The notes: a model not told the origin generated them from the letters alone. A DNA stretch of 64,000 nucleotides from Microbacterium testaceum StLB037 (GCF_008763945.1 NZ_VTQH01000001.1:1054110-1118109); one strand, 5' to 3'; positions 52,514-61,841 are shown, numbered from the stretch's first letter. Numbers and translations are program-made.

Positions 52514-53890
52514 TCAGAGGATGACGCCGAACTCCTCGGCCAGGGCCGGCAGCTGCGCGTGGAGCACCCGCGAAGCCTCGACCGCGAGCGGGTTGGTGGA
52601 GACGCCGCGGTCGTTGACGAGCTTTCCGCCGACGTAGACCTGCTGCAGGTTGCGCAGGCCGCAGGCGAGCACGTAGCTGCGGACGGGGTTCCACAGCGGT
52701 CCGACGTCGGGCAGCCGCGGGTCGACCACCACGAAGTCGGCGAACTTTCCCACCTCGAGGCTGCCGACGCGGTCGTCGACACCCATGATCTCGGCTCCGC
52801 CGAGGGTGTGCAGGCGCAGCACGCGCTCGGGCATCATCGACAGCGGGTCGTGGGTGCGGGCGCGCTGCATGAACATGCCCATGCGCATGTTCTGCCACGG
52901 GTCGGCGACGTCGGTGCAGGCCTGGTCGTCGAGGCCCATGCCGACCTTCATGCCCTGCTCGAGCATCTCGGGCACGTGGGCGATACCCGACGCGAGACGC
53001 CCGTTCGACGCGGGCTGCCACGACATGGATGCGCCGCCGGCAGCGGCATCCGCGATGATCTCGGGCGTCGTCTGGATGAAGTGCCCGAACATCATGCCCG
53101 GGCGCAGCGCGCCGGCGTTCTTGTACAGCTGGAACTTGGTCTGCTGGTGCTCGATCGCCTCGTAGGTCTCGAGGAAGTGCGCCTGGTTGGTCACGCCGAA
53201 GCGGTCCATGACGGCGACCTCGATCTCGGCGGCGTCGGGCCGCGTCGACCACTGCACCTGGCCCATGATCGAGGCACCGAGGGCGATGTCGGGATCCATC
53301 GCGAGCACGTGGTCGAGCGACGCCTCGAAGCGCGCGAAGATCTCGTCGTCGGTGCCGACGGTGGCATCGAGGGCGATCGAGTCGACGAAGCGGAGCCCCG
53401 CGTCGTGGCATCCGTCGGCCTGTCGGGTGTGCCAGGCATGATCGCGCAGGATGCCGCCCCCGTCGGCGCGCTTGCCCTCGACCATCGGCTCCCAGGGCAG
53501 GAGCGGGTCGGTGAAGTTGTAGGCCGTCGTCACACCGTTGGCGAGGAAGTCGAGCGAGCCGTGCAGCGTCGCCCAGTAGATCTGGTCGGGCGAGGCGTTG
53601 TTGAGCACGCTGAACATCGAGGTGCACCAGCCGTAGAGCGTCTGGTCGACGCCGAGTCCGCGCGAGCCGCTCGTGAAGAGATGGCTGTGGCTCGAGACGA
53701 ACCCGGGAGCTACGAACTTGCCGTCGACGTCGAGGATCTCGTCGGCCGTCGTGCCCGGCGCGGGGTCGCCGGCGCCGATCGCGGTGATGCGCCCGCCCTC
53801 GACGAGCATGTAGCCGCGCTCGATGTAGCCGGGGTCGTCGGTGCCCGCGGGGACCGTGATGAGACGTGCGTTCGTGACCAGGAGCGACAT
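52514..53890 (-). CDS. Amidohydrolase, COG0402 deaminase/chlorohydrolase group
   Basis: 458 residues from the ATG at 53890. All metal ligands are present: FVSSHSHLFTSGS (His pair), TNQAHFLETYEA (His and Glu), MFGHFIQTTP (His) and VGMGLDDQACTD (Asp). GTTADEILDVDGKFVAPGFV and KFADFVVVDPRLPDVGPLWN are typical of the MTA/SAH-deaminase, guanine-deaminase and triazine-hydrolase group. The substrate is unrecognised; a purine or triazine-like ring with an exocyclic amino group fits. The gene has its own GAAACACG promoter and an apparently leaderless message. Contrast with the amidohydrolase at 39.9 kb, which lacks two ligands. Confidence 0.85.
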   Translation of the reverse strand: MSLLVTNARLITVPAGTDDPGYIERGYMLVEGGRITAIGAGDPAPGTTADEILDVDGKFVAPGFVSSHSHLFTSGSRGLGVDQTLYGWCTSMFSVLNNASPDQIYWATLHGSLDFLANGVTTAYNFTDPLLPWEPMVEGKRADGGGILRDHAWHTRQADGCHDAGLRFVDSIALDATVGTDDEIFARFEASLDHVLAMDPDIALGASIMGQVQWSTRPDAAEIEVAVMDRFGVTNQAHFLETYEAIEHQQTKFQLYKNAGALRPGMMFGHFIQTTPEIIADAAAGGASMSWQPASNGRLASGIAHVPEMLEQGMKVGMGLDDQACTDVADPWQNMRMGMFMQRARTHDPLSMMPERVLRLHTLGGAEIMGVDDRVGSLEVGKFADFVVVDPRLPDVGPLWNPVRSYVLACGLRNLQQVYVGGKLVNDRGVSTNPLAVEASRVLHAQLPALAEEFGVIL

Positions 53891-53897
53891 GTTGATG

Positions 53898-53929
53898 ACG
53901 GTAATAATGGCGTGTTTCCGCGGTGTTCC
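53898..53929 (-). promoter_or_regulatory. GAAAC-type box and promoter of the amidohydrolase
   Basis: On the reverse strand GGAAC (53929-53925), six bases, GAAACACG (53918-53911), and 10 nt after GAAAC a TACCGT -10 (53903-53898). Predicted start 53891, one base before the ATG. Confidence 0.62.
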
Positions 53930-54056
53930 GGGCCGGTGGCGGGTTGTTTGCGGGGTTGCCGGGGCGCACCGATGTCCCCAGAGTGGCGGCCTGGACAGGC
54001 CGCAGGCCGCACGAAGTGGGACACGACCCCGCCGAAAGGGGGACGAGGTCAGGCAC

Positions 54057-55001
54057 TCACGCGAACGCCGCCCTGACCGCCGGTGCGACCCGCGCGAGCA
54101 CCTCGTCGCGAGCGGGCGTTGAAGGAAACACTAGGAACAGGTGCGGCACCCCCGCGCGCCGCACGAAGTCGACCGAGACACCCGACGCCTCCAGCCGGTC
54201 GGCGTACTCCTCCGCCTCGTCGGACAGCGGGTCGACCTCGGCCGCCACGATCACCGCCGGCGCGGAACCGGCGAGGTCGGCGGCGCGCAGCGGCGCGGCT
54301 CCGACGGGCACCGGGCCCGCGGCATCCCGAACGTACAGCCCCCAGTACCACTGCATGCCGCGCGCGGTCAGCGGCAGGTTCTCGGTATGCGCGAGGTAGC
54401 TCGGCCGGGTCGGGTCGGGAGCGTCGAGCACGGGGCACAACAGCACCTGACACCGGATGCCGGGACCCCGGCCCTCCCGCACGCGCAGCGCGAGCGCCGC
54501 GGCGAGGTTGCCGCCCGCGCTGTGGCCGGCGACGCCGAGGCGGGCCGGGTCGACGAGCCCGCCCGCCCCGGTCGCAGCGAAACGCAGCGCCTGGTCGAGG
54601 TCGTCGAGACCCGCCGGGAACGGGTGCTCGGGCGCGAGACGGTAGTCGGCGCTGAGCACCTGGGTTCCGGTCGCGAGGGCGAGGGCGCGGCACAGGGCGT
54701 CGTTGTTGTCGAGGTTCCCGGCGACCCATCCGCCGCCGTGGGCGAAGACCAGGGTTCCGCAGTGCCCCGCGCGCGGGCGGTACAGGCGCAGGGCGAGGCC
54801 GTCGTCATCGAGGTCGATCGACTCGAGAGCGTCGTCGTCGGGCAGGCGCACCCACGACGGATTCGCGCGGAGCTCGGCGATCCGCGCGGCGTCGTCGCCC
54901 TCGGCATCCGTCGCTCCCGAGGGGATCGTGCCGGCCTGGGCCGCGAGTCTCTCGAGGTGCGCGCGCACGGCGGGGTCGGTGATGGCGGGGTGAACGGGCA
55001 C
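54057..55001 (-). CDS. Alpha/beta hydrolase, HSL-family esterase
   Basis: 314 residues from the GTG at 55001, with CAGGAGAG upstream; the longer open frame crosses the SDR promoter. The oxyanion motif is LVFAHGGGWVAGNLDNND (HGGG, about residue 82), the nucleophile Ser in GVAGHSAGGNLAAALALR (about 158), acid in AAEVDPLSDEAEEYADRL and His in RAGVPHLFLVFP. Hydrolyses an ester or possibly an amide or carbamate; substrate unknown. It starts opposite the SDR gene, and both lie near a GAAACACG element, so they may be co-regulated. Confidence 0.88.
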   Translation of the reverse strand: MPVHPAITDPAVRAHLERLAAQAGTIPSGATDAEGDDAARIAELRANPSWVRLPDDDALESIDLDDDGLALRLYRPRAGHCGTLVFAHGGGWVAGNLDNNDALCRALALATGTQVLSADYRLAPEHPFPAGLDDLDQALRFAATGAGGLVDPARLGVAGHSAGGNLAAALALRVREGRGPGIRCQVLLCPVLDAPDPTRPSYLAHTENLPLTARGMQWYWGLYVRDAAGPVPVGAAPLRAADLAGSAPAVIVAAEVDPLSDEAEEYADRLEASGVSVDFVRRAGVPHLFLVFPSTPARDEVLARVAPAVRAAFA

Positions 55002-55080
55002 GTCTCTCCTGGGGCTCAGGGCGGGTGATGTGCCGAGCGTAAGACTCCGGATGCCGACGACCCGGCGCGACCGCGGAAGC

Positions 55081-55096
55081 GTTACGCCGCGGAAAC
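55081..55096 (+). promoter_or_regulatory. GTTAC-n6-GAAAC box between the esterase and SDR genes
   Basis: GTTAC (55081-55085), six bases, GAAACACG (55092-55099), matching the GlnR layout at both half-sites. Unlike the other copies it is not 10 nt from a -10; the best SDR -10, TACCGT (55130-55135), is 33 nt downstream. Confidence 0.5.
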
Positions 55097-55173
55097 ACGC
55101 ACGTCTCGCGCGGGTGCACCCGCCGGGCGTACCGTGCGGCCGAGGGCGACCCGACGCCCGCGGGAGGAGCACC

Positions 55174-55881
55174 ATGTCGCAGCGTGTGATCGTCACGGGA
55201 GGATCGGGCGGCATCGGTGCCGCGATCGTCGAGCGGTTCTCGGCGGACGGCGCCCGGGTCGCGGTGCTCGATCGTCGCGCTCCCGCCGAGGACGCGGCAT
55301 CCCTCTTCTTCTCCGTCGACCTGCGCGATCCCCTCGACACCCGCCGCGCGGCCGGGGAGGCGATCGAGGCGCTCGGCGGGATCGACGTGCTCGTGAACTG
55401 CGCGGGGGTGTTCCAGCACGTCTCGCTGCTCGACATCACGGTCGACGACTGGGATCTCGTGCTCGACATCAACGCGCGCGCGACGCTCGTGACGATGCAG
55501 GCCGTCGCTCCGGTCATGCTCGAGGCGCGGGCGGGCTCGATCGTCAACATCGCGAGCATGGCCGCCAAGCAGGGCGGCGGTGGCGAGGGGCACTACGCCG
55601 CGTCGAAGGCCGCGGTCGTCGCGCTCACGCGGGCCGGAGCGCAGGAGTGGGGATGCCACGGAGTGCGCGTGAACGCCGTGTGTCCGGGGTACGTGCTCAC
55701 CGACATGGGCGCCGACACCCGATCCGACGACGACGTGCGGGCGTGGAGCGCGAAGTCGCCGCTGGGGCGGCTCGGCGCGCCGGAAGATGTGGCGGGGGTG
55801 ACGCACTTCCTCGCGTCGCCCGCGGGCGGGTATCTCACCGGTCAGGCGATCAACGTCACCGGCGGGATGATCATGCACTGA
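55174..55881 (+). CDS. Short-chain dehydrogenase/reductase (SDR)
   Basis: NAD(P)-dependent oxidoreductase of the classical SDR family. 235 residues from the ATG at 55174, with CGGGAGGAGC upstream. Cofactor motif VIVTGGSGGIGAAIVERF (TGxxxGxG), NNAG-equivalent VLVNCAGVFQ, catalytic Ser in IVNIASMAAK and YxxxK in HYAASKAAVVAL. LTGQAINVTGGMIMH is the usual C-terminal strand. An acidic residue after the second strand (VLDRRAP) favours NAD. Substrate unknown. Convergent with the MTHFR-like gene with 144 bp between them. Confidence 0.92.
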   Translation: MSQRVIVTGGSGGIGAAIVERFSADGARVAVLDRRAPAEDAASLFFSVDLRDPLDTRRAAGEAIEALGGIDVLVNCAGVFQHVSLLDITVDDWDLVLDINARATLVTMQAVAPVMLEARAGSIVNIASMAAKQGGGGEGHYAASKAAVVALTRAGAQEWGCHGVRVNAVCPGYVLTDMGADTRSDDDVRAWSAKSPLGRLGAPEDVAGVTHFLASPAGGYLTGQAINVTGGMIMH

Positions 55882-56025
55882 GGCGGGCGGTGATCCGCCC
55901 GGGGCGCGCGAAGCTCCTGCGAACCGTCGGCGGCGCCGGCTCGGCCCGCGGGGACTCGGCGCGCCGAGACACCCGAGCGGCGGAATCCCACGAGCACGGC
56001 CCGCTCGAGGCCCACGGCCAGACAG

Positions 56026-57048
56026 TCACCGGAGCCGCCGAGACACCTCGGCGAGTGCCTCGGCGTAGGACTCCTCGGCGCCGTCGCGCCCGCCCGACAG
56101 GTTCACGCCGACGACGCCGGGCAGCGCAAGCATCTGCTCGGCGAGAGCGACGGCGAGGGCGATCCCCTCGGCCCGTGGGTCTCGGGCCCCGCGCACGCGC
56201 TCGAGGAACCCCTCCGGCAGCACCAGAGTCGTGAACGATTCGAGCAGGTCGGCCGAGGCGTGGTCGACGACGACGGGGACGCACGGGATGAACCGGACGC
56301 CGCCTCCCGCCTCCTCGACGAAACGCCGGACGGGCTCCGCACCCCCGGCGTGGTTCACGAAGCAGACGTCCGCCCCGGCCCGCACCTTCTCGCGCAGGCG
56401 CGCGGCGCGGCGGTCGACCGGCGGTGCCGCGGGTGAGGCGGCGACCGAGACGACGTGCCCCGCCGCGCGAGCGAGCGCCGTCGCCTCGGTGGAGTCCAGG
56501 TCGAAGACGGGAGCCGCGTCGGGGCGGTGACCGGTGCGCGTGTGATCCCCGGTGACGCAGTGCACGCCCGCCACCCCCTCGACCGCGAGAGCGGCGAGCT
56601 CCCCCTCGATCGCGACCCGGTTGCGGTCGCGCATGTTGAGGCCGGTCCACACACGCAGCCCCCGCCGCTGCAGCAGATGCGCACGGTAGGCGGGAGGGAA
56701 CTGGACTCGCGCGCTTCCCGCGTCGCCGGCGAGGACGGCATCCACTTCTCCCGCCAGGATCTCCGCGCACGTGTCGATCGACGAGACGCTGAGGGCGCGA
56801 GCGGGCAGGTCCGCCACCACCCACGGCCGGGTGTCGAGGGCCGCGAGCGTCTGCGCTGCCGCGGCCGTCCGCGGCGCCGGCGCCGGAACCGCCGCACGGT
56901 CGACCCCCGTCCACGGCACGGTCGGTCGGTTCAGGAACGCGCAGCGGTGCGTCGCGTCGATCTCGCACGACCCGTCGAAGCCGACCCCGCCGCAGGGGCC
57001 GTACTCCATCCGCTTGGGGCAGGCATCGATCAGGGGCAGCAGGGTCAT
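56026..57048 (-). CDS. Methylenetetrahydrofolate reductase-like protein with N-terminal MTHFR_C domain
   Basis: 340 residues from the ATG at 57048. The first ~45 residues, CPKRMEYGPCGGVGFDGSCE followed by HRCAFLN, match the Cys-rich MTHFR_C module, which normally stands at the end of, or beside, an MTHFR barrel. The rest is a divergent MTHFR-type TIM barrel with GVAGVHCVTGDHTRTGHRP, ADVCFVNHAGGAEPVRRFVE and RFIPCVPVVVDHASADLLES. A role in returning one-carbon units from demethylated substrates to the folate pool is likely; the exact reaction is uncertain. The message looks leaderless. It is divergent from the XDH operon and carries its own GAAACACG element. Confidence 0.75.
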   Translation of the reverse strand: MTLLPLIDACPKRMEYGPCGGVGFDGSCEIDATHRCAFLNRPTVPWTGVDRAAVPAPAPRTAAAAQTLAALDTRPWVVADLPARALSVSSIDTCAEILAGEVDAVLAGDAGSARVQFPPAYRAHLLQRRGLRVWTGLNMRDRNRVAIEGELAALAVEGVAGVHCVTGDHTRTGHRPDAAPVFDLDSTEATALARAAGHVVSVAASPAAPPVDRRAARLREKVRAGADVCFVNHAGGAEPVRRFVEEAGGGVRFIPCVPVVVDHASADLLESFTTLVLPEGFLERVRGARDPRAEGIALAVALAEQMLALPGVVGVNLSGGRDGAEESYAEALAEVSRRLR

Positions 57049-57054
57049 GACCGG

Positions 57055-57086
57055 AGTGTAGGAACCGCGTGTTTCGCCGAATGTTC
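57055..57086 (-). promoter_or_regulatory. GAAAC-type promoter of the MTHFR-like gene
   Basis: On the reverse strand GAAACACG (57075-57068), and 10 nt after GAAAC a TACACT -10 (57060-57055), with +1 falling on the A of the ATG at 57048. The upstream half-site (GAACA) is poor. Confidence 0.58.
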
Positions 57087-57092
57087 ATGGCG

Positions 57093-57124
57093 GCAACATC
57101 GCCGAAACGCGCCGTGCCTACGCT
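57093..57124 (+). promoter_or_regulatory. GAAAC-type promoter of the xanthine dehydrogenase operon
   Basis: GCAAC (57093-57097), six bases, GAAACGCG (57104-57111), and 10 nt after GAAAC a TACGCT -10 (57119-57124). Predicted start 57131, leaving a 27-nt leader with GGAGG for the ATG at 57158. Together with the reverse-strand copy it forms a roughly symmetric divergent promoter. Confidence 0.65.
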
Positions 57125-57157
57125 CGGGCCTACCCGCTGCAGCCCCCGGAGGTGGCC

Positions 57158-57772
57158 ATGATCACGGCCGGCACCACGTTCGGTTCCGACGTCGATGACA
57201 TCGATGCGCTCGTCGACGACCCGCTGGCTCTCGTGCAGCGGTGGCTGCCTCCCCACGACGGCGAGCTGCGGCCCCTCGCGGCGCTCTCGACGATCGGGCT
57301 GGACGGCCTCCCGTCGCTGCGCCACGTGCTCGTCAGCGACAGGGATGCCACGGGCGTCTTCTTCCACACCGACTCGGCCAGCGCGAAGGTCGCCGAGATC
57401 GCCGCGAACCCGGTCGCCGCGATGGCGGTGGCGTGGCCCGAGGTCGGGCGCCAGCTCGTCGTGCGCGGGATCGTCGAGCGGGTGAGCGCGGCCGAGGCGG
57501 CGGCGGTCTACCGCGAGCGCTCCCGGTATCTGCAGCTGCTCGCCTGGGTGAACACCCACGAGAACGCGCACCTGCCGGTCGAGGCGCGGCACCACCTGTG
57601 GGCGGAGTTCGCCGAGGCCCATCCCGAGCTCGAGCCGCCGGAGCGGTGGGCCGGGTTCCGTCTGCGTCCGCTCACCCTGACCTTCTGGCGCGGCGACCCG
57701 ATCGGGCAGAGCACGCGTCAGCACTACACGCTCGCCGACGGCCGCTGGTCGGGCCGGATCCTGGCGGGCTGA
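57158..57772 (+). CDS. PNPOx-like flavoprotein (pyridoxamine 5'-phosphate oxidase family)
   Basis: 204 residues from the ATG at 57158, chosen because GGAGG lies at proper distance; a GTG two codons earlier overlaps that site. The order of motifs follows PdxH: SLRHVLVSD (the RxVL strand), GVFFHTDSASAKVAEIAANP, AVAWPEVGRQLVVRGIVERV and a C-terminal WAGFRLRPLTLTFWRGD and TRQHY. It binds FMN by family; true pyridoxamine phosphate oxidation is possible but the first position in an XDH operon suggests a different flavin role or PLP supply for the aminotransferase nearby. Next gene starts 3 bp after the stop. Confidence 0.82.
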   Translation: MITAGTTFGSDVDDIDALVDDPLALVQRWLPPHDGELRPLAALSTIGLDGLPSLRHVLVSDRDATGVFFHTDSASAKVAEIAANPVAAMAVAWPEVGRQLVVRGIVERVSAAEAAAVYRERSRYLQLLAWVNTHENAHLPVEARHHLWAEFAEAHPELEPPERWAGFRLRPLTLTFWRGDPIGQSTRQHYTLADGRWSGRILAG

Positions 57773-57775
57773 GCC

Positions 57776-58609
57776 GTGGACATCACCACCGTCACCTCGT
57801 ATCGCGCCGCGCGCTCGCGCGCCGACCTCGCCCTCGCGCCCGGAGAGGTCGTCATCGCCGGGGGCACCTGGCTCATGAGCGAGCCGCAGCCCGGCACCAC
57901 CGGCTTCGTCGACCTCACGACCCTCGAGTGGCCTGACCTCGAGATCACCGAGGACGGCCTGCGCATCGGCGCGACCTGCACCATCGCGCGACTGCTCGCC
58001 TGGGTCGAGAACGAGGCTCCGACCGCCTGGACCTCACTCGCGCTCGCCCGCCCCGCCGCCGACGCCCTGTTGGCCTCGTTCAAGATCTGGAACACCGCGA
58101 CCGTCGGCGGCAACGTCTGCCAGGCCTTCGCGGCCGGCGCGATGATCGCACTGCTGTCGACCCTGGATGCCACGGCCCTGATCTGGACGCCCGGAGGCGG
58201 CGAGCGCCGGATCGCGGTCGCCGATCTCGTCGTCGACAACGCCGCGACCTCCCTCGCGCCCGGCGAGGTCGTGCGCGCCCTCGACATCCCCGCGCGGGCC
58301 CTGGAGGCGCGGGTCGGGCTGCAGAAGATCGCCCTGGCCGAGCTCGGCCGCTCCGGTGCCGTGGTCACGGCCCGCGTCGACCCCGACGGTTCCGCGGTGT
58401 TCGTCGTGACGGCCGCGGTGCGCCGACCCCGCGTCCTGCGCTTCGCCCAGGTTCCCGGAGCGGGAGAGTTGCGGGATGCCGTGGCATCCGCCCCCCTCTT
58501 CTACACCGACCCGTTGGGCAGTGCGGATTGGCGCCGGGGCGTGAGCGTGGTGCTCGCCGAGCGCCTGCGTGCGCGCTTCGCGCGTGAGCTGCAGGAAGGT
58601 GCCGCGTGA
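57776..58609 (+). CDS. Xanthine dehydrogenase FAD-binding subunit (CoxM/XdhB type)
   Basis: 277 residues from the GTG at 57776. FAD-binding motifs are [20 protein letters not shown] (AGGT) and [20 protein letters not shown] (TxGG). The C-terminal domain of CO-dehydrogenase flavoprotein type follows, with [20 protein letters not shown]. It accepts electrons from the FeS centres of the next gene product and passes them to NAD. Overlaps that gene by 4 bp (GTGA). Slightly shorter than typical subunits of about 290. Confidence 0.9.
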   Translation: MDITTVTSYRAARSRADLALAPGEVVIAGGTWLMSEPQPGTTGFVDLTTLEWPDLEITEDGLRIGATCTIARLLAWVENEAPTAWTSLALARPAADALLASFKIWNTATVGGNVCQAFAAGAMIALLSTLDATALIWTPGGGERRIAVADLVVDNAATSLAPGEVVRALDIPARALEARVGLQKIALAELGRSGAVVTARVDPDGSAVFVVTAAVRRPRVLRFAQVPGAGELRDAVASAPLFYTDPLGSADWRRGVSVVLAERLRARFARELQEGAA

Positions 58610-61485
58610 GGTTCGAGGTCAACGGAACCGCCGTCGAGGTCGACCCCCGCCCCGGTCAGAGCGCCCGCACCCTGCTGCGCGAGGCGGGCCACGTCGAGGT
58701 GAAGAAGGGGTGCGACGCGGGCGACTGCGGCGCGTGCTCGGTGCTGCTCGACGGGACGCCGACGCACTCGTGCATCATCCCGGCGATGCGGCTCGAGGGC
58801 CGTGCGATCACCACCGCGGCGGGCCTCGCCCCCGGCGACGAGCTGCATCCGGTGCAGGAGGCTCTGGCCACGGGCTTCGGCTTCCAGTGCGGTTTCTGCA
58901 CGCCGGGCATGAGCGTGACGGCTTCGACGCTGACCCCCGACGACCTCGGTGACCTCGACCGGCGCATGAAAGGCAACCTCTGCCGGTGCACCGGATACCG
59001 CCCGATCCGCGAGGCGATCCGGGCGTCGGTGCTGGGACCGGTGCGCGAGACCGGGACGAGCTGCGGGGTGGAGGCCGAGGCGCCCGCCGGCTGCGCCGGT
59101 GCATGCACGGGGCACGACACACCTCCTGCAGATCCGCCCCAGACGGCTGCCTCGACGCCCGCGCCCGCCGATCTGCAGGAGTTGTGCACGCCGACCGGGG
59201 CAGCGGCATCCGTCACCGGCCGCGTCGGCACCTCGGTCATCCCCGAGGCGGCACGCCGCATCGTCCAGGGTCGCGAGCCGTTCACCTTCGACGAGCCCGT
59301 GCCCGGCGGCCCGCCGCTCATCCTGCGGGTCGTGACCTCGCCGCACGCGCACGCGCGGGTCGTCTCGATCGACTCCGCCGATGCCCTCGCGATCCCGGGG
59401 GTCGTGGCCGTCTTCACCCACGCCGACGTGCCCGAGGTGCGGTACTCGACCGGTCGCCACGAGCACCGCACCGACGATCCCGACGACACGCGCATGCTCG
59501 ACGACGTCGTCCGCCACGTCGGTCAGCGGGTGGCGGCGGTCGTCGCCGAGACGGCCGAGGCCGCGGATGCCGGATGCCGCGCGGTCCAGATCGCGTACGA
59601 GGTGCTGCCCGCGGTCTTCGACCCCGACGAGGCGCGCCGCCCCGGCGCTCCTCTGCTGCACCCCGAGCGGACGCCCGACGAGCGGGTGATGGCGGCCGAG
59701 CGCAACGTCGTGGCCGGGTTCCACGTCGGTCACGGCGGCGACATCGACGCGGCCCTCGCCGCGAGCCACACCACGGTCACCGGCGAGTGGCGCTCCTCGC
59801 GCGTGACGCATGCGGCTCTCGAGACGCACGGCGCGGTCGGCTGGCTCGACGACGACGGTCGCCTCGTGATCCGCTCGTCGACCCAGGTGCCCTTCCTCGC
59901 CCGCGACGAACTCGCGCACGTGTTCGGTCTCGAGCGCGACCGCGTGCGCGTGTACGCGACCCGTGTGGGCGGGGGCTTCGGCGGCAAGCAGGAGCTCTTC
60001 ACCGAAGACCTCACCGCCCTCGCGGTGCTGAAGCTGGAGCGCCCCGTCGCCTACGAGTTCTCGCGCACCGACCAGTTCGTCCGGGCTTCCCTTCGGCATC
60101 CGATGCGCGTTCGAACGACGCTGGGGGCGGATGCCGACGGCACCCTGACCGCGATGAAGCTCGACGTGCTGAGCGACACGGGGGCCTACGGCAACCACGC
60201 GATCGGGGTGCTGTTCCACTCGTGCGCCGAGTCGACGACCCTGTACCGCGTGCCGACGAAGTGGATCGACGCCGAGGCGGTCTACACGAACAACCCGCCG
60301 TCCGGCGCGTTCCGCGGGTACGGCCTGGGGCAGGTGGTGTTCGCCGTCGAGTCGGCCATGGACGCCCTGGCGCAGGAACTCGACATCGACCCGTTCGACC
60401 TGCGGCGGATCAACGCCGTCCGCGAGGGCGACTCCCTGCACCCCGACGACGGCGAGGAGCCGCTCGAAGAGGACCTCATCTGGGGCAGCTACGGCCTCGA
60501 CCAGTGCCTCGACCTCGCCCAGGGCGCCCTGCGGCGCGGGAACGGGGTCGAGGCGCCCGAGGGCTGGCTGGTCGGCGAAGGGATGGCCGCGGCGATGATC
60601 GCGACCATGGCCCCGCGCGGACACATCGCCCACACCAGCGCGACCCTGCGCCCCGATGGCACGTACCTGCTGCGCGTCGGCACGGCGGAGTTCGGCAACG
60701 GCACCTCGACCGTGCACCGCCAGATCGCGGCCACGGTGCTCGAGGCCGCCCCCGAGCGACTCGAACTGTGGGCCGCCGACACCGACGCGGTGCGCCACGA
60801 CACGGGAGCCTTCGCCTCGGCGGGGACGGTGGTCGCGGGCAAAGCCCTGTACGGTGCCTGCCTCGCGTTGAAGCGGCGGATCCTCGCCATCGCCGCCGAT
60901 CTCGCGGGCGCGGATGCCGCGGACGCCGAGGTCTCGGCATACGGGATCTCGTTCTCCGGCGAGACGGTGACGTGGGCCCGGATCGTCGCTGCGGCGGGTG
61001 CGGACGAGCTCACCGCGGACGGGGCGGAGTTCGGCGATGTCCGCTCGCTCGCGTTCAACGTGCACGCGGTGCGCGTGGCGGTCGACCCCGAGACGGGAAC
61101 CGTGAGGGTGCTGCAGTCGATCCAGTCGGCGGATGCCGGAGTCGTCATCAATCCCGCCCAGTGCCGCGGCCAGATCGAGGGCGGCGCCGCGCAGGCCCTC
61201 GGCGGCGCGCTCTATGAGGAGGTGTACCTCGAGGACGGCGTCGTTCAGAACCCGGTGTTCCGCACGTACCGCGTGCCGCAGTTCGCCGACGTCCCCGACA
61301 CCGAGGTGTACTTCGCCGAGACCGACGACACCCTCGGACCCTTCGGCGCGAAGTCGATGAGCGAGTCGCCGTACAACCCGGTGGGTGCGGCGATCGGCAA
61401 CGCGGTGTCGCGCGCGCTGGGGCGGCGGGGGTACGAGCTGCCGTTCTCGCGGGACCGGGTGTGGAGGCTCGCCGGCGGGGAGTGA
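58606..61485 (+). CDS. Xanthine dehydrogenase, fused [2Fe-2S] and molybdenum-binding subunits
   Basis: Oxidises hypoxanthine/xanthine (or a related heterocycle) using a molybdopterin centre. 959 residues from the GTG at 58606. Residues 1-150 are the two-cluster FeS domain: [18 protein letters not shown], then [13 protein letters not shown] and [12 protein letters not shown]. Residues about 207-959 are the Moco domain, opening [15 protein letters not shown], with [26 protein letters not shown], and catalytic Glu920 in [18 protein letters not shown]. The two parts are separate subunits in many bacteria, so this is a fusion; the roughly 55-residue linker contains an inverted repeat. Operon with the FAD subunit; maturation factors are at 38-40 kb. 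Confidence 0.9.
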   Translation: MRFEVNGTAVEVDPRPGQSARTLLREAGHVEVKKGCDAGDCGACSVLLDGTPTHSCIIPAMRLEGRAITTAAGLAPGDELHPVQEALATGFGFQCGFCTPGMSVTASTLTPDDLGDLDRRMKGNLCRCTGYRPIREAIRASVLGPVRETGTSCGVEAEAPAGCAGACTGHDTPPADPPQTAASTPAPADLQELCTPTGAAASVTGRVGTSVIPEAARRIVQGREPFTFDEPVPGGPPLILRVVTSPHAHARVVSIDSADALAIPGVVAVFTHADVPEVRYSTGRHEHRTDDPDDTRMLDDVVRHVGQRVAAVVAETAEAADAGCRAVQIAYEVLPAVFDPDEARRPGAPLLHPERTPDERVMAAERNVVAGFHVGHGGDIDAALAASHTTVTGEWRSSRVTHAALETHGAVGWLDDDGRLVIRSSTQVPFLARDELAHVFGLERDRVRVYATRVGGGFGGKQELFTEDLTALAVLKLERPVAYEFSRTDQFVRASLRHPMRVRTTLGADADGTLTAMKLDVLSDTGAYGNHAIGVLFHSCAESTTLYRVPTKWIDAEAVYTNNPPSGAFRGYGLGQVVFAVESAMDALAQELDIDPFDLRRINAVREGDSLHPDDGEEPLEEDLIWGSYGLDQCLDLAQGALRRGNGVEAPEGWLVGEGMAAAMIATMAPRGHIAHTSATLRPDGTYLLRVGTAEFGNGTSTVHRQIAATVLEAAPERLELWAADTDAVRHDTGAFASAGTVVAGKALYGACLALKRRILAIAADLAGADAADAEVSAYGISFSGETVTWARIVAAAGADELTADGAEFGDVRSLAFNVHAVRVAVDPETGTVRVLQSIQSADAGVVINPAQCRGQIEGGAAQALGGALYEEVYLEDGVVQNPVFRTYRVPQFADVPDTEVYFAETDDTLGPFGAKSMSESPYNPVGAAIGNAVSRALGRRGYELPFSRDRVWRLAGGE
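59118..59186. repeat. Inverted repeat of the CAACTCCTGCA family inside the XDH linker, copy 2
   Basis: CACACCTCCTGCAGATC (59118-59134) and GATCTGCAGGAGTTGTG (59170-59186), one mismatch. It encodes linker residues about 171-194 between the FeS and Moco domains. The arm sequence is the one found between genes at 51005-51069. Confidence 0.8.
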
Positions 61486-61841
61486 GCGCCGGGGGCGCGT
61501 GGGCCCCGGGGTGCCCCGAGTTCGGGGCGTGCTTTCACGTCTGGGGCGCAGAATTCACGCCCCGAACGACGAGATTCGCCCCACACCCGCGGCCGAGGCG
61601 TGGCGATGCGTCTCGCGGTGGACTGTCGCTGCGCGGGGCCCTCGCCCTCGGTTCGCAGGTGGCCCCGGGGCCACTTTTCTCGCCCCGGGGCCACGAACAC
61701 CGCCCCACCGCCGGACGATACGCGCCCCGCGGCCACGGCCCACGCCCCGGCCACTGGGTTTGGGGCGGGTTCTTCCGTTCGGGGCGTGGAATTCCACGCC
61801 CCAAACGGAACATCGCGCCCCAAACGCAAGAGGGCCGCGCG
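61486..61841. repeat. 356-bp repeat-rich gap with GGGGCG/CGCCCC inverted repeats
   Basis: No gene is supported here. The DNA consists of many GGGGCG and CGCCCC words in facing pairs. The clearest are TTCGGGGCGTG (61521-61531) with CACGCCCCGAA (61556-61566), and a nearly perfect 34-bp palindrome at 61775-61808 centred on GGAATTCC (32 of 34 positions). It lies between the convergent XDH and allantoate amidohydrolase genes and may terminate both. Confidence 0.8.

Noticed and set aside
58501..61065. 854-codon reverse-strand open frame opposite xanthine dehydrogenase
   Set aside because: Shadow of a strongly biased coding strand; XDH motifs on the forward strand are decisive.
61486..61841. Small proteins in the GGGGCG-rich gap
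   Set aside because: All open frames there are Arg/Pro-rich translations of the repeat with no start context.
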